Shown here: piece after piece, positions 1 to 9,845 of the stretch
How positions within the stretch are numbered: position 1 is the first letter of the stretch
Layout: each line of letters begins with the position of its first letter
From: Thermogemmata fonticola
GTDB lineage: Bacteria; Planctomycetota; Planctomycetia; Gemmatales; Gemmataceae
Direction of reading: 5' to 3'
DNA: 64,000 nucleotides
Assembly (NCBI RefSeq): GCF_013694095.1
Contig: NZ_JACEFB010000005.1
Span: 1-64,000 of the forward strand
Notes under the pieces: model-generated
The model's database searches: none
Told to the model about the DNA's origin: nothing
Seen by the model: the letters and a program-made list of their open reading frames with translations, nothing else
Translations under genes and position numbers: made by a program

Positions 1-91
1 ACGACTGGGAGACAGGAGGACCAGGGCCGGCCCCTTCCGCTTCGTGGCATCCGTCGGGAGAGCATGTCCCAGAGCCTTCAGGGGGCGTGTT

Positions 92-1603
92 TTACAGCTT
101 CCACGTGTCCGGGTTGTCGGTCTTGCTCCGGCGCATGGAGGGTTCCCGCCGCGGCATCGGGGTTTCCTCCTCCGCCAGGGAGAACGGTTCCGTCTCCGGA
201 TCGGCGAGTTGCTCCGCCGCCATTTCCTGCGCTGCGGTTCCTCCGTCATCGCCATCCCGGCTCCCGCCGCCGCTCCGCCCCCGCAGGACCAGCTTGAGCG
301 CCACTTCGGGGAAGGGGAAATGGTCCCGCAGGACCCGGCTCAGGTAGCGGAGATAGACGGCGTCGAACAGCTCCGGCCCGTTGGTGAACAGGACAATGGT
401 CGGCGGATGGACGGCGACCTGCGTGGCATAGTAGAGCTTGGGCACACGGTTGTGCCGCAGGGGCGGGCTGTAGGCTTCCAGCGCCTGCCGCAGGACGCGG
501 TTGAGGTCCCCGGTATTGACGCGCACACCGGCCTGCTTGTGCAGCTCCGCCGCCAAATGCACCACCCGCAGCACATTCCGCCCGCTCTTGGCACTGATAA
601 AAGCGATCGGCACATGCTCCAGCATGGGAAACACCCGCCGCAGATACTCCCCCATCGCCTCCGTCGTCACCCGATCCTTCACCAAATCCCACTTGTTGAC
701 CACGAAGATCGCCGGCTTGTGTTCCCGCACGATGTAATCCGCCAGTTGTTTGTCCACCCGTCCGATGCGCAACTGAGCGTCGAGAAAATGGAGGACGACA
801 TCAGCCCGCCGGATGGCTCGTTCTGCCCGGTGCAAGCTGTAAAACTCGATGCTATCGGCCAGGGAGGACCGCTTGCGCACCCCGGCGGTGTCGATGACCA
901 GATAGACCCGGCCATCTCGTTCGATGCGCACGTCGATGCTGTCCCGCGTGGTCCCCGGCACTTCCGAGACGATGACCCGCTCCGCCCCAGCCAGGCTGTT
1001 GATGAAGGTGCTTTTCCCGGCGTTGCGCCGGCCGACGACGGCCAATTTCAAGGCGGCTTCCGGCGGAGCCGTTACTTCCGCTGCCGGCAACCGGCTCAAG
1101 ATCGCCTCCAGCAATTCCTCCTTCCCCCGCTTTTGCTCCGCGGACACAGGGAGCGGTGCCCCGAAGCCGAGTTTGTAAAAATCCCCGACGGCGCAGGCCA
1201 GCACCTCGGTGTCCGCCTTGTTCGCTGCCAGGATCACCGGCTTGCCCCAGCGGCGCAGCCGCTCCGCCACCTCCTCATCGAGACCCACCAGGCCGCTACG
1301 CACATCCACGACGAACACCACGACCGCCGCCGAGGCCAGGGCGTATTCGATCTGCCGCTCCACCGCCGTGCTCAAATCGGCCCGATCGACGACCCCCACG
1401 CCGCCGGTATCGACCAACTCGAAGTACCGGCCCGCATACTCCACCGTGGCGGAGACACGATCCCGCGTCACTCCCGGCGTCGGGTCCACAATGCTGATCC
1501 GCCGCCCCACCAGCCAGTTGAACAGCGACGACTTGCCCACATTGGGCCGTCCTACGATCGCCACCACCGGCAGGCCGCTGCCTTCTCTCCTCGCGCCAGC
1601 CAT
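92..1603 (-). CDS. der: Ribosome assembly GTPase Der (EngA)
   Basis: Tandem-GTPase protein needed for maturation of the 50S ribosomal subunit. Two complete G domains are visible: the first has P-loop GRPNVGKSS, an LVDTGG G3 motif and NKAD; the second has GRRNAGKST, DTAG and NKWD. A KH-like C-terminal domain follows. A Gly/Asp/Glu-rich tail of about 60 residues lies beyond the usual end, so the protein (503 aa) is longer than typical Der of 440-490 aa. I chose the ATG at 1603; an in-frame GTG at 1615 would add four residues. The identity is secure; only the start is uncertain. Confidence 0.96.
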   Translation of the reverse strand: MAGARREGSGLPVVAIVGRPNVGKSSLFNWLVGRRISIVDPTPGVTRDRVSATVEYAGRYFELVDTGGVGVVDRADLSTAVERQIEYALASAAVVVFVVDVRSGLVGLDEEVAERLRRWGKPVILAANKADTEVLACAVGDFYKLGFGAPLPVSAEQKRGKEELLEAILSRLPAAEVTAPPEAALKLAVVGRRNAGKSTFINSLAGAERVIVSEVPGTTRDSIDVRIERDGRVYLVIDTAGVRKRSSLADSIEFYSLHRAERAIRRADVVLHFLDAQLRIGRVDKQLADYIVREHKPAIFVVNKWDLVKDRVTTEAMGEYLRRVFPMLEHVPIAFISAKSGRNVLRVVHLAAELHKQAGVRVNTGDLNRVLRQALEAYSPPLRHNRVPKLYYATQVAVHPPTIVLFTNGPELFDAVYLRYLSRVLRDHFPFPEVALKLVLRGRSGGGSRDGDDGGTAAQEMAAEQLADPETEPFSLAEEETPMPRREPSMRRSKTDNPDTWKL

Positions 1604-1828
1604 CCTCACTCTCACTTATGCCTCTGGGGGATACACGCCTGCACTTGGACACACGCCTGTCCCCTGTCTATCATCCTATAGAGCTGCTCGGAGAGCTGCG
1701 CGCGTCCCTGGAGCGGCCAGCCTTCTCCCGCTGCTCTCCGCGTTCCGCCGAACTGTCCGCCCGCTCCCGCAATGCTGGTCTCATCGGCTATCCTCTGCCG
1801 CCTCTGCTCTCCCTGCGGAGATCGTATC

Positions 1829-3259
1829 ATGCGGAACCTTGTCCCTGCCCTGGTGCTCCTGATCCTGCTCCCCGCCGCTTCCGCCCAAGAGGAACGTTAC
1901 GAACTGGGGCGGCGCCTGCGGCAAATGGAGGCAGCCTGGGAACAGCAGGAGGACGAGACCGCCCGGCAGCGCGCTCTGGAGCATCTCCGCCCCGTCACCC
2001 GGCAGTTCTTTGCGTTCCGCCTCGCCGAGGCCGCCCGCTCCCTGGATCACGCCACTTTCGCTTTGCAATCGCCACGGGAACCCAGCGCCGCCCGACAATG
2101 GGCCGCCGCTTTGCAAATCACGCCCCAGAAGCGGCTCCTGGATGACCAGCAGACCGAATTAGTCGTCACGGTGCAGCCATTTTACCGGCCGGCGGTTCCC
2201 CTGCCGCGAGGCGCCCGCCTGCGCCTCTGGTTCATCGAAAAAGAGGTGGTCTCGGTCCCGCTCGACTCCTGGCCCCTGACGGTCCGCGTTCCCCTGCCCC
2301 CCCTCGGCGAACACGACGGCTTGGACCGCCGCCTCTACGTCCTTTTGGATGCCCAGGACAACCTCCAGCCGGTGCGCATCGGCATCTCCCAGGTCGCCCG
2401 CCTGTCATCGCGCCTGGAGAGGTTGACACAGGCCCTCCAGGACCGACCCGAAGCCCTGGCCATCGAGACGGCCACTCTCCGCGCCCGGCTGGCTGCCTTC
2501 CGCGCCGCCTTGCGGGGCGAAGCCCCCATCACTGACTTCCCCTACGCCGAATGGCTGCGCAACGCCGAACTCATGGCCGCCCATAAGCCCTTCTTCACCT
2601 GCGAGCGGCACGGCCAGTATTGGCTGTCCATTCCGACCGGCGCCGAGGGTGCCACCCCCTGCCGCCTCTTTGTGCCCAAAGGGCTGCACCCGGAGCGTCC
2701 CGTGCCGCTGGTCATTGCGTTACACGGAGCCGGTGTGGATGAGAACATGTTTTTTGACAGTTACGGCGCGGGTCAGATCGTCCGGGAATGCCACAGCCGC
2801 GGCTGGCTGCTCCTGGCCCCCCGCGCCGGCCTGCTCGGCCCTGCCCCCGTCCCAGCTCTGATCGACGCTCTGGCCAAGCGCTACCCCCTTGATCGCCGCC
2901 GCATCTTCCTCGTCGGCCACTCGCTGGGAGCTGCCCAGGCCGCCGCCCTCGCCCAGCGGCACCCGGAGTCCTTCGCTGCTGTGGCTGCCCTCGGCGGTGC
3001 CCCGCCCCTGAGCGATCCGCAACTGCTCCGCCGCCTCCCCTTCTTCCTCGCCGCCGGGAGCCAAGACGACCTGGCCATCGCCGCCGCCCGCTCCCTCCAC
3101 AAAAAACTCGCCGCCGAAAAACTCCCCCATTACCGCTTCCGCGAATACCCCCGTCTCGAACACCTGACCATCGTCCGCGAAGCCCTGCCCGATGTCTTCG
3201 CTTTCTTCGATTCCCTTCCCCCCGTGAAAGCACCCCCGCCGTCCTCGCCCAGGGACTGA
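1829..3259 (+). CDS. Secreted alpha/beta-hydrolase (esterase/peptidase-like)
   Basis: Predicted exported serine hydrolase of 476 aa. It begins with a clear signal peptide (MRNLVPALVLLILLPAASA) and then about 270 residues without a recognised domain, partly helical and Arg/Leu-rich. The C-terminal alpha/beta-hydrolase domain has the oxyanion region LVIALHGAG, the nucleophile elbow GHSLG, and a late EHL that may supply the catalytic His. The layout resembles the PHB-depolymerase/LpqC-like esterases; the substrate is unknown. The ATG at 1829 is preferred to an upstream in-frame one because CGGAGA precedes it and it opens directly into the signal peptide. Confidence 0.82.
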   Translation: MRNLVPALVLLILLPAASAQEERYELGRRLRQMEAAWEQQEDETARQRALEHLRPVTRQFFAFRLAEAARSLDHATFALQSPREPSAARQWAAALQITPQKRLLDDQQTELVVTVQPFYRPAVPLPRGARLRLWFIEKEVVSVPLDSWPLTVRVPLPPLGEHDGLDRRLYVLLDAQDNLQPVRIGISQVARLSSRLERLTQALQDRPEALAIETATLRARLAAFRAALRGEAPITDFPYAEWLRNAELMAAHKPFFTCERHGQYWLSIPTGAEGATPCRLFVPKGLHPERPVPLVIALHGAGVDENMFFDSYGAGQIVRECHSRGWLLLAPRAGLLGPAPVPALIDALAKRYPLDRRRIFLVGHSLGAAQAAALAQRHPESFAAVAALGGAPPLSDPQLLRRLPFFLAAGSQDDLAIAAARSLHKKLAAEKLPHYRFREYPRLEHLTIVREALPDVFAFFDSLPPVKAPPPSSPRD

Positions 3260-3433
3260 CAATTCCCTGCCACTCCCTGGGGCCTCGCCCCTCCCGCCTC
3301 TCCGGCTTTCGTCCGGGGTGGCTTGCGGACGGCACCGCTTCGCGGCTCCCCGACCCTCTTCCCCCTCTGGTCAATACTCAGGCTTTCGATATACCGCAAT
3401 CAGGATTTCCTCCCGGAAACTCAGGAGATGGCC

Positions 3434-3862
3434 ATGCACGCACGCTTCCTTGGAGCGGTTCTCATCTTGGCGGCCAGCACCCTCGCCCTCGCTTTAGCTC
3501 AGCCCGCAGACCTCAAACGCCTCGAAGGACGCTACAAAGTCCTCATCATGGAGAAAGCGACCGGCCCGGCCCCTAAAGAGGTCATCGAAAACCTCTCCTT
3601 CATCTTCAAGGGAAACAAACTCACAGTCAAACTTGCCAACGAAGAAGAGAAGAACGCCCAGTTCAAACTCGACCCGGAAAAAGTTCCTCCCGCCATCGAC
3701 ATTTTCCCCCTCGATGGCGACTACAAGGGCAAAACCTTCCCCGGCATCTACAAAATCGACAAAGACGAAGTGACCATCGTCATGACGGAAAAAGGCGAAC
3801 GGCCCAAGGACTTCAAACCGGAAGGGGAGGCCATCCTCATCCGCCTCCGCCGCGAAAAGTAG
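3434..3862 (+). CDS. Small secreted TIGR03067-family protein
   Basis: Short exported protein of about 142 aa of a family expanded in planctomycetes (TIGR03067), function unknown. After a signal peptide ending near ALALAQ the mature part has the family pattern: an LKRLEGRYKV opening, a central FKLDPEKVPPAIDIFP segment, then GKTFPGIYKID and a final IRLRREK. Lys and Glu are abundant, unlike neighbouring proteins. AGGAG at 3423-3427 lies six bases before the ATG at 3434 but abuts the ATG at 3428, which is why the later start was chosen. Confidence 0.8.
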   Translation: MHARFLGAVLILAASTLALALAQPADLKRLEGRYKVLIMEKATGPAPKEVIENLSFIFKGNKLTVKLANEEEKNAQFKLDPEKVPPAIDIFPLDGDYKGKTFPGIYKIDKDEVTIVMTEKGERPKDFKPEGEAILIRLRREK

Positions 3863-4209
3863 CTTTCCTCCCACGACAGCGGCATCATCGCCCGCCTGTC
3901 CTCGCTAGGAAACTGCCCCACCGGCAATGTGCATCCCCCTCCCGCGCTGTTCCCGTTACCTCCTGAGCCGTTCGGCCCCTGCCGCTTCTTCTCGTTCACC
4001 GCCGTCTATTTCCCCCTGCGAGGCAGAACCCGAAGGCATCAGCACGACGCCGCCAGCTATCACCCAGGCGGAGGGAGATACCGAGCCGCAGCCGGGATTG
4101 GCCTTCCCGCCGGGGTGTGTTGTACGTTAGGCTGGTTCCAGAGGTAAGCGGGCCGTGGGCGAGTGGAGGATTTCGACGACCAGAACAAAGCCGTCCCCCG
4201 GAGCATGCT
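3863..4209. other. Intergenic region without a recognised gene
   Basis: About 350 bp between the TIGR03067-type gene and the DedA gene. Several short GC-rich frames cross it, but none has protein-like composition. It presumably carries the promoter of the dedA-kbl pair; I could not pick out a convincing -35/-10 pair. Confidence 0.5.
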
Positions 4210-4971
4210 ATGGAAGAAACCCTGAGCCAAGCCGGTACCATTCTCTTGCAAGTGCTCAGTAATCTGACCAATCCCGACGCTTGGCGGGAAGCCCTCAGTG
4301 CGCCGGGCGTCGTGGTGGCGGCCTTTTTGGTGCTCAACCTGATCGTCTTCACGGAAACCGGCCTGCTCATCGGCTTTTTTCTACCGGGGGATTCCCTCCT
4401 GGTCACTGCGGGCATCGTCGCCCACTCCGTCGGCTGGCCCGTGCACTGGCTCATCCTCACTTTGTGCTTGTCCGCGATCGTCGGCGATACGGTCGGTTAC
4501 TGGATCGGCCACAGCGCCGGGCCGGCGCTCTATCGCAAGCCGAACAGCCGCTTCTTCCGCCGCGAGCACCTCCTGGCTGCCCAGGCCTTCTACGATCGGC
4601 ATGGTGGCAAAACAATCATCATCGCTCGCTTCGTGCCGATCATCCGGACCTTTGCCCCGGTCGTCGCCGGCGCCGCCCAAATGCCCTATCGCCGCTTCTT
4701 GGCTTACAACATTTTCGGCGGGATCGGTTGGATTGTGAGCATGATACTCCTCGGCTATACACTCCACATGTGGCTGGACCCCTTGCTCCGGCCTCTCTTC
4801 GGTGATCAATTCCAGATCGCTCGACATATTGATAAAGTTGTCATCACTGTCGTCTTCATATCCATACTTCCATTATTAATAAAATGGTGGCAAAAACGCC
4901 GTGCTTTGAAAACCGCACTGGCAACCCAAAACATCTACTGCGGAGGAACACCATGCCCGCCAACACAATGA
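4210..4971 (+). CDS. DedA-family (SNARE-associated/VTT) membrane protein
   Basis: Integral inner-membrane protein of 253 aa. DedA proteins act in membrane lipid homeostasis (for example undecaprenyl-phosphate recycling) and envelope stress; the substrate here cannot be told. Diagnostic segments are [13 protein letters not shown] after the first hydrophobic stretch, GHSAGPALY, and [18 protein letters not shown] with the conserved Arg and Pro, then Trp-containing hydrophobic segments to the C terminus. The ATG at 4210 gives a natural DedA N terminus. The 3' end overlaps the start of kbl by 19 bp in another frame, suggesting translational coupling. Confidence 0.9.
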   Translation: MEETLSQAGTILLQVLSNLTNPDAWREALSAPGVVVAAFLVLNLIVFTETGLLIGFFLPGDSLLVTAGIVAHSVGWPVHWLILTLCLSAIVGDTVGYWIGHSAGPALYRKPNSRFFRREHLLAAQAFYDRHGGKTIIIARFVPIIRTFAPVVAGAAQMPYRRFLAYNIFGGIGWIVSMILLGYTLHMWLDPLLRPLFGDQFQIARHIDKVVITVVFISILPLLIKWWQKRRALKTALATQNIYCGGTPCPPTQ

Positions 4972-6143
4972 ATGCGTATTTACGTGAACAAATCTCCCAT
5001 CTAAAATCCCAGGGTCTATACAAAGCGGAACGTTGGATTGAAACCCCGCAAAGTCCCGAAATCGTCGTCCAAGGCCGCAAAGTCATCAACTTCTGTGCTA
5101 ACAATTACTTGGGCCTGGCCAATCACCCGCGAATCGTCGCCGCTGCCGAGGAGGGACTCCGCCGCTGGGGCTACGGTTTATCCAGTGTGCGGTTCATCTG
5201 TGGCACGCAAACCATTCATAAGCAACTAGAACAACGGATCGCCCAATTCTTCCACAAACAGGATTCCCTTCTCTATACCTCCTGCTTCGATGCCAATGGC
5301 GGCCTGTTTGAACCCCTCTTGACAGAACAAGACGCGGTGTTTTCCGATGAATTGAATCATGCCTCGATCATTGATGGTATCCGGCTCTGTAAAGCCCAAC
5401 GATTCCGTTACCGCCACAATGACATGGATGATTTAAGGAACCAACTGGAATCTGCTCGGAAATATCGTTTCAAGATGATATTTACGGATTCTGTATTCTC
5501 AATGGATGGCGATCTAGCGAACTTGCCAGTGATTTGCGAGTTGGCGGACCGATATGACGCCGTGGTAGGCATCGACGACTGCCACGGGACGGGGCATTTG
5601 GGTCCGACGGGACGCGGGGCGGCAGAGGAATTGGGCGTGCTCGACCGCATTGACATCATCACCGGCACGTTGGGGAAGACCCTCGGCGGGGCCAGCGGCG
5701 GCTTCACCGCCTCCAGTGCGGAAATCGTGGATTGGCTGCGCAATCGCTCCCGCCCCTACCTGTTTTCCAACAGTGTGCCGCCAGCATTAGTCGCCGCGGC
5801 TATCGAATCTTTCTCACTCATTGATGAAGCTGCGGATTTACGCGCCAAACTTAAGGCTAATACTGCTAAGATGCGCCACGGTTTAGAAAATGCTGGCTTC
5901 ACGATTAAACCGGGACCTACTCCTATCTTGCCTGTAATGTTAGGAGAAGCCGCTTTAGCGACGCGCATGGCGGACGCGTTGCTGGAACGCGGCATTTACG
6001 TCATCGGCTTCAGCTATCCCGTTGTCCCCCAGGGGCAGGCCCGAATCCGCTTGCAGGTCTCCGCCGCTCACACCGACGAGCAGATCGATCGTGCCGTGGC
6101 CGCCTTCACAGAAGTCGGGCGAGAATTGGGTGTGATTCGATAA
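4953..6143 (+). CDS. kbl: Glycine C-acetyltransferase (2-amino-3-ketobutyrate CoA ligase)
   Basis: PLP enzyme of the alpha-oxoamine synthase family that cleaves 2-amino-3-ketobutyrate with CoA to glycine and acetyl-CoA in threonine breakdown. Visible: [24 protein letters not shown], the [10 protein letters not shown] segment, and [14 protein letters not shown] with the PLP lysine. Length (396 aa) is normal for Kbl, and Kbl is favoured over BioF or ALAS by the close resemblance throughout. GGAGG seven bases before the ATG at 4953 fixes the start inside the dedA 3' end. No threonine dehydrogenase gene is nearby. Several stretches are more AT-rich than the neighbours. Confidence 0.95.
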   Translation: MPANTMNAYLREQISHLKSQGLYKAERWIETPQSPEIVVQGRKVINFCANNYLGLANHPRIVAAAEEGLRRWGYGLSSVRFICGTQTIHKQLEQRIAQFFHKQDSLLYTSCFDANGGLFEPLLTEQDAVFSDELNHASIIDGIRLCKAQRFRYRHNDMDDLRNQLESARKYRFKMIFTDSVFSMDGDLANLPVICELADRYDAVVGIDDCHGTGHLGPTGRGAAEELGVLDRIDIITGTLGKTLGGASGGFTASSAEIVDWLRNRSRPYLFSNSVPPALVAAAIESFSLIDEAADLRAKLKANTAKMRHGLENAGFTIKPGPTPILPVMLGEAALATRMADALLERGIYVIGFSYPVVPQGQARIRLQVSAAHTDEQIDRAVAAFTEVGRELGVIR

Positions 6144-6173
6144 TATACCTTCAAGTCAGAGTGGATATAATTC

Positions 6174-7415
6174 TCAATGTCCTGCCCACACTTGGCACAA
6201 TTCCAATACGACGTGGACTGCGGACTCCAATTCTTCCAAACATGTCCATTCCAAAGGTGAGTGGAAGTTGTGCTCACCACAGGAGAGGTTAGGGGTGGGC
6301 AATCCTTTAGCCGTGAGGAGAGCGCCGTCGGTGCCGCCGCGGATGCTCTTGAGCTTCGGTTCCAAACCGGCCCGCCGGACAGCCTCGACGGCATAAGCCA
6401 CAGCCCGCGGCTCGCGTGCAATTCCCTCCCGCATGTTGCGATACTGCGGCTGGACGGCCACCTGGACCCGCGCGCCAGGATGATCCCGTTCGATCTGCCG
6501 CCCGATCTCCCGCAACCAGGCGGCGTATTCCGCCAATTGCGGCGTCTCGAAGTCCCGGAGCAGACAGCGGATTGTCACTTGGGCCACTCCGCCTTCGATG
6601 ACATACGGATGGATGAACCCCTCGCGGTCGCTGGTCGTCTCCGGACTGTAGTGATGCTGCGGGAGGCGCTCCAGGAATTTCCCAGCCAGGCGCACGGCGT
6701 TGATCATCCGCCCTTTAGCAATCGCCGGGTGGATGTTGGCCCCTGTGATAGTGATGAGCGCCAGGTCCGCAGAAAAGGTTTCCGCTTCGATCTCCCCTAC
6801 ACCTGTGCCATCCAATGTATAAGCCACCACGGCACCAATACGATCTGGCTCTAGATATAAAACACCTTTTCCAATTTCTTCATCACATGTAAATACAATG
6901 CGAATCTGTCCATGTGGTATATCAGGATTTTCACACATAATCCGACATGCTTCCATAATGACAGCTACGCCGGCTTTATCATCGGCTCCTAACAAAGTTG
7001 TGCCATCGGTGGTGATGAGGGTTTTGCCGACAAGCTGGTTCAGTTCGGGATTGTCGGCCACGCGGATGACCTGGCGCGGATCGCCGGGCAGGGGGATGTC
7101 GCCGCCGGGATAGTTGCGGATGACCTGCGGCTGAACATTCCGTCCGCTGGTTTCCGGACTGGTGTCGAGATGAGCCGTAAATGCGATCGTGGGCGCACCG
7201 GGCACCGTCGCCGCGATCGTGGCGAAGACCAGCCCATGTTCATCCTGCTCCACGTTCTGCACCCCCATGGCGCGCAGCTCTTCGCAGAGCAGGCGTCCGA
7301 GTTCCCGCTGGCCTGGCGTGCTGGGATACGTCCCCGCTTTCTCATTGGCTTGCGTATCGATCCGCACATAACGCAGGAACCGTTCTAGCAACGTCGATGT
7401 ATCATATTTCTTCAT
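6174..7415 (-). CDS. pepT: Peptidase T (tripeptide aminopeptidase)
   Basis: Cytoplasmic M20-family zinc aminopeptidase that releases N-terminal residues from tripeptides. The metal-binding AHLDTSPE, GADDKAG and CDEEIGKG motifs and the RGGTDGALLTAKGLPTPNL segment are all present; 413 aa matches PepT. It is the last gene of a co-oriented group (FadB-like, nth, pepT) and ends 30 bp from the convergent kbl. No good Shine-Dalgarno sequence precedes the ATG, and the 65-bp gap to nth is AT-rich. Confidence 0.96.
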   Translation of the reverse strand: MKKYDTSTLLERFLRYVRIDTQANEKAGTYPSTPGQRELGRLLCEELRAMGVQNVEQDEHGLVFATIAATVPGAPTIAFTAHLDTSPETSGRNVQPQVIRNYPGGDIPLPGDPRQVIRVADNPELNQLVGKTLITTDGTTLLGADDKAGVAVIMEACRIMCENPDIPHGQIRIVFTCDEEIGKGVLYLEPDRIGAVVAYTLDGTGVGEIEAETFSADLALITITGANIHPAIAKGRMINAVRLAGKFLERLPQHHYSPETTSDREGFIHPYVIEGGVAQVTIRCLLRDFETPQLAEYAAWLREIGRQIERDHPGARVQVAVQPQYRNMREGIAREPRAVAYAVEAVRRAGLEPKLKSIRGGTDGALLTAKGLPTPNLSCGEHNFHSPLEWTCLEELESAVHVVLELCQVWAGH

Positions 7416-7480
7416 GGTCTATTGCGATGTTTATCAAGGTTCATCGAAAATATATTAATCCACCAGAATCAATATCAAAT

Positions 7481-8239
7481 TCATTCTTTTCTTTGGGATT
7501 TTCGAGTTCTACTTTTGACAGGTTTTTTCAAGGATACTCCTATTTTGGGACACAGATCGGCCAGGATACAGGAATCACAGCGAGGTTTGCGAGCCTGGCA
7601 AACCTGCCGCCCGTGCAAGATGAGGCGATGGCTGAACGCGGTCCATTCGGCAGGGGGCAGCAGCTTCATCAGAGCCTGCTCAATCTTGTTTGGGTCCGTA
7701 TGGCGTGTCAGGCCGAGCCGTTGTGACAATCTTTTGACATGAGTATCGACGGTGATCCCCGGAACACCGAAGGCATCGCCTAAGACCACATTGGCGGTTT
7801 TCCGGCCGATTCCCGGCAAGGTGACGAGTTCCTCCAGGGTCCGCGGGACCTGCCCGCCGAATCGCTCCACCAATTGGGCGCAGCAGTCGCGGATGTGCCG
7901 AGCCTTGCTGCGGTAGTAGCCCGTGGGCCGGATGATCGCCTCCAATTCTCGAAGATCGGCGCGGGCAAAATCTTCCGCCGTGCGGTAGCGGGCAAACAGG
8001 CGGGGGGTGACCTGGTTGACCCGCTCATCGGTACATTGGGCCGAGAGAATGGTGGCGATCAGCAGTTGGAGGGGATTGTCGTGACGCAGGGCTGTGGAGG
8101 GCTGGGGGTAGATTTGCGCCAGGCGCTGATTGATGGCCGCGGCACGTTCGCGGACCGGGAGCAAGCGGCGGCGCGGGCGGCCGGCTCCAGGCGGCTGGGG
8201 ATCAGAAACATCCGGCACCGGGCGGATAGACTGATTCAT
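7481..8239 (-). CDS. nth: Endonuclease III (DNA glycosylase/AP lyase)
   Basis: Base-excision repair enzyme that removes oxidised pyrimidines and nicks abasic sites. The helix-hairpin-helix LPGIGRKTA carries the catalytic Lys, VDTHVKRL carries the catalytic Asp, and the C terminus has the [4Fe-4S] cysteines spaced C-x6-C-x2-C-x5-C (CQARKPRCDSCILADLC). The first 30 residues are an Arg/Pro-rich extension. It starts 37 bp after the FadB-like gene, so the two are probably co-transcribed. It is the intact counterpart of the altered Nth-like gene at 55942. Confidence 0.96.
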   Translation of the reverse strand: MNQSIRPVPDVSDPQPPGAGRPRRRLLPVRERAAAINQRLAQIYPQPSTALRHDNPLQLLIATILSAQCTDERVNQVTPRLFARYRTAEDFARADLRELEAIIRPTGYYRSKARHIRDCCAQLVERFGGQVPRTLEELVTLPGIGRKTANVVLGDAFGVPGITVDTHVKRLSQRLGLTRHTDPNKIEQALMKLLPPAEWTAFSHRLILHGRQVCQARKPRCDSCILADLCPKIGVSLKKPVKSRTRKSQRKE

Positions 8240-8276
8240 TATTTTATCAGATCAACAGGTTGCAACGTTGGACAAT

Positions 8277-9554
8277 TTAAGCCGCACTCGCCAGAATTCG
8301 TGCATCCGCAGGAAAGACCACCACCCCATAATCGCCTTGTTGGAACCAGGACACCAGGCGCTGCACGGATAGTTCATCCACCGCCTCTTCTGGAACCACG
8401 GCGACATGACGGGAGTGAAGGAACGATAATCGCACGACACGTTGGGGCCTTACTATGGTATTGTACGCCTGGGAAATCGGGGGCAATGGGGCGTGCCCCG
8501 CGGGCTGAACCCACACCAGCAGGGAGGCAGGGTCAAGCCGGCGGCACAGTTCCCCCGGATGATACTGCGGCGCGAGAACAATCAATTCCGCGGCTGCCAA
8601 GTCATCGGGATGATCCACAGGACGCAGGCGTTCCAGAAGAAGCAATTTCTCCTGGGAGGTGCAAAAGCCCCGCTGTTCTAGTTGATCAAGGCGTTGTCGA
8701 TAGCGTTGCTGTGGGGAATGGACGAGGACCAAAGCCCCCTTGAGCAAGGCTTCGAGGAGCCAATCTTCGATCGCCGGTATATCCCCCCACACGCCGATAA
8801 CATGGGGAAATGGCAGAGGTGCCCCATCGGCCGCTAAGTCAGAAATGACATTGGGAGGCAGCGGAGGGTTCCAGGCGGCAAAACGGCGGCGTTCGCTAGC
8901 CAAGCCGAGCCAAGCAGCGGGCAAGGGGCGTTTGGCCAGGGAATGTCCGAATTGTTCGCGGAGTCGGGACAGGGCATTGTCACCGTCAGAGGGATAGCTG
9001 AGATGGTCCACAAGCTGGAGCTGGAAGGCTTCGCGGGCCGACAGAGGGATGCCGGAGGCCAAGCGGTGCCGTGCCTGGGGGCTGTGGCGGCTTTGGAGCA
9101 GAACCGACCCGCCGAAGCAGGTCAAGCCTTGGGGCAGTTCGATCCGCGTGGCCGCCCGTTGCACAGCCAGGCGGTAATCGCAGGCCAGGGCCAATTCCCA
9201 GCCCACCCCACGGCAAAGGCCATCGATGGATGCGATGCTCACGCCGGGCCAGTGGGCCAGCTTTTGGATCAGTTGCTGCCCTCTCCAGGCAAAGGCGGCG
9301 CGATCCGCCGGGCGGCGCAGCTCCCGCAGCACCAACGGATGCAGACCCCGGCAGAAACTGTCCTTCGTCCCAGACCGGATCACCAAAATCCCCACCGGGC
9401 AGGAAGTGTAGAGCCAGGCGATGGCTCGTTCCCATTCCTCCAGAGCGTTCCCATCCCAACCCTGCTGCTCCAACGGCGAGAAGGCAAAAGTCAGGGTGGC
9501 GATGTGCCGCTCCAGGTCCACGCGAATATGACGGGACTGATAGATCGGGAACAT
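8277..9554 (-). CDS. FadB/FadJ-like two-domain protein with eroded catalytic motifs
   Basis: A 425-aa protein with an N-terminal crotonase-like domain (about 1-210) and a C-terminal segment resembling the NAD-binding domain of 3-hydroxyacyl-CoA dehydrogenase. The crotonase half keeps SIDGLCRGVGWELALACDYRLA with one catalytic-type Glu, but the second Glu position reads Gln (ELPQGL) and the oxyanion-hole segment reads SFCRGLHP. The second half aligns by eye with FadB (LLLLERLRPVDHPDDLAAAE), yet the Rossmann glycine motif reads GVWGDIPA and the NTS signature is gone. The 3HCDH C-terminal domains are absent. The activity is unknown and may be lost. The ATG at 9554 has GGAGG six bases upstream. 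Confidence 0.7.
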   Translation of the reverse strand: MFPIYQSRHIRVDLERHIATLTFAFSPLEQQGWDGNALEEWERAIAWLYTSCPVGILVIRSGTKDSFCRGLHPLVLRELRRPADRAAFAWRGQQLIQKLAHWPGVSIASIDGLCRGVGWELALACDYRLAVQRAATRIELPQGLTCFGGSVLLQSRHSPQARHRLASGIPLSAREAFQLQLVDHLSYPSDGDNALSRLREQFGHSLAKRPLPAAWLGLASERRRFAAWNPPLPPNVISDLAADGAPLPFPHVIGVWGDIPAIEDWLLEALLKGALVLVHSPQQRYRQRLDQLEQRGFCTSQEKLLLLERLRPVDHPDDLAAAELIVLAPQYHPGELCRRLDPASLLVWVQPAGHAPLPPISQAYNTIVRPQRVVRLSFLHSRHVAVVPEEAVDELSVQRLVSWFQQGDYGVVVFPADARILASAA

Positions 9555-9845
9555 GGCCAACCTCCACGCGTCTTGATCCCGGTGCTCCCTCCGAGAATCC
9601 TCAAAGTACGAGCAGCCGAGGCTCTGCGGAGTGCTTTCGGATCAGCCGATGGCAAGCTAGGCAAAGACGCACGATTCTACCTGCTAAGCCTGGCTTAGGG
9701 ATTGCACCGGCTTGGGAAGGTTCTGCTGCTTGGTTTTCCCGCGGAGTCGCATTGTTTTGCCTTTTTCCTCCAGTCAAAATGCCAGTGTACCGTTCGCTAC
9801 CCGATCTCAGCGAGAAACCGCAGAACGAGACTGAGGAAAGTTTCT

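Noticed and set aside
44-1681. 545-aa open frame on the plus strand
   Set aside because: It is antisense to der, which has full GTPase motifs; long antisense frames are expected at this GC content.
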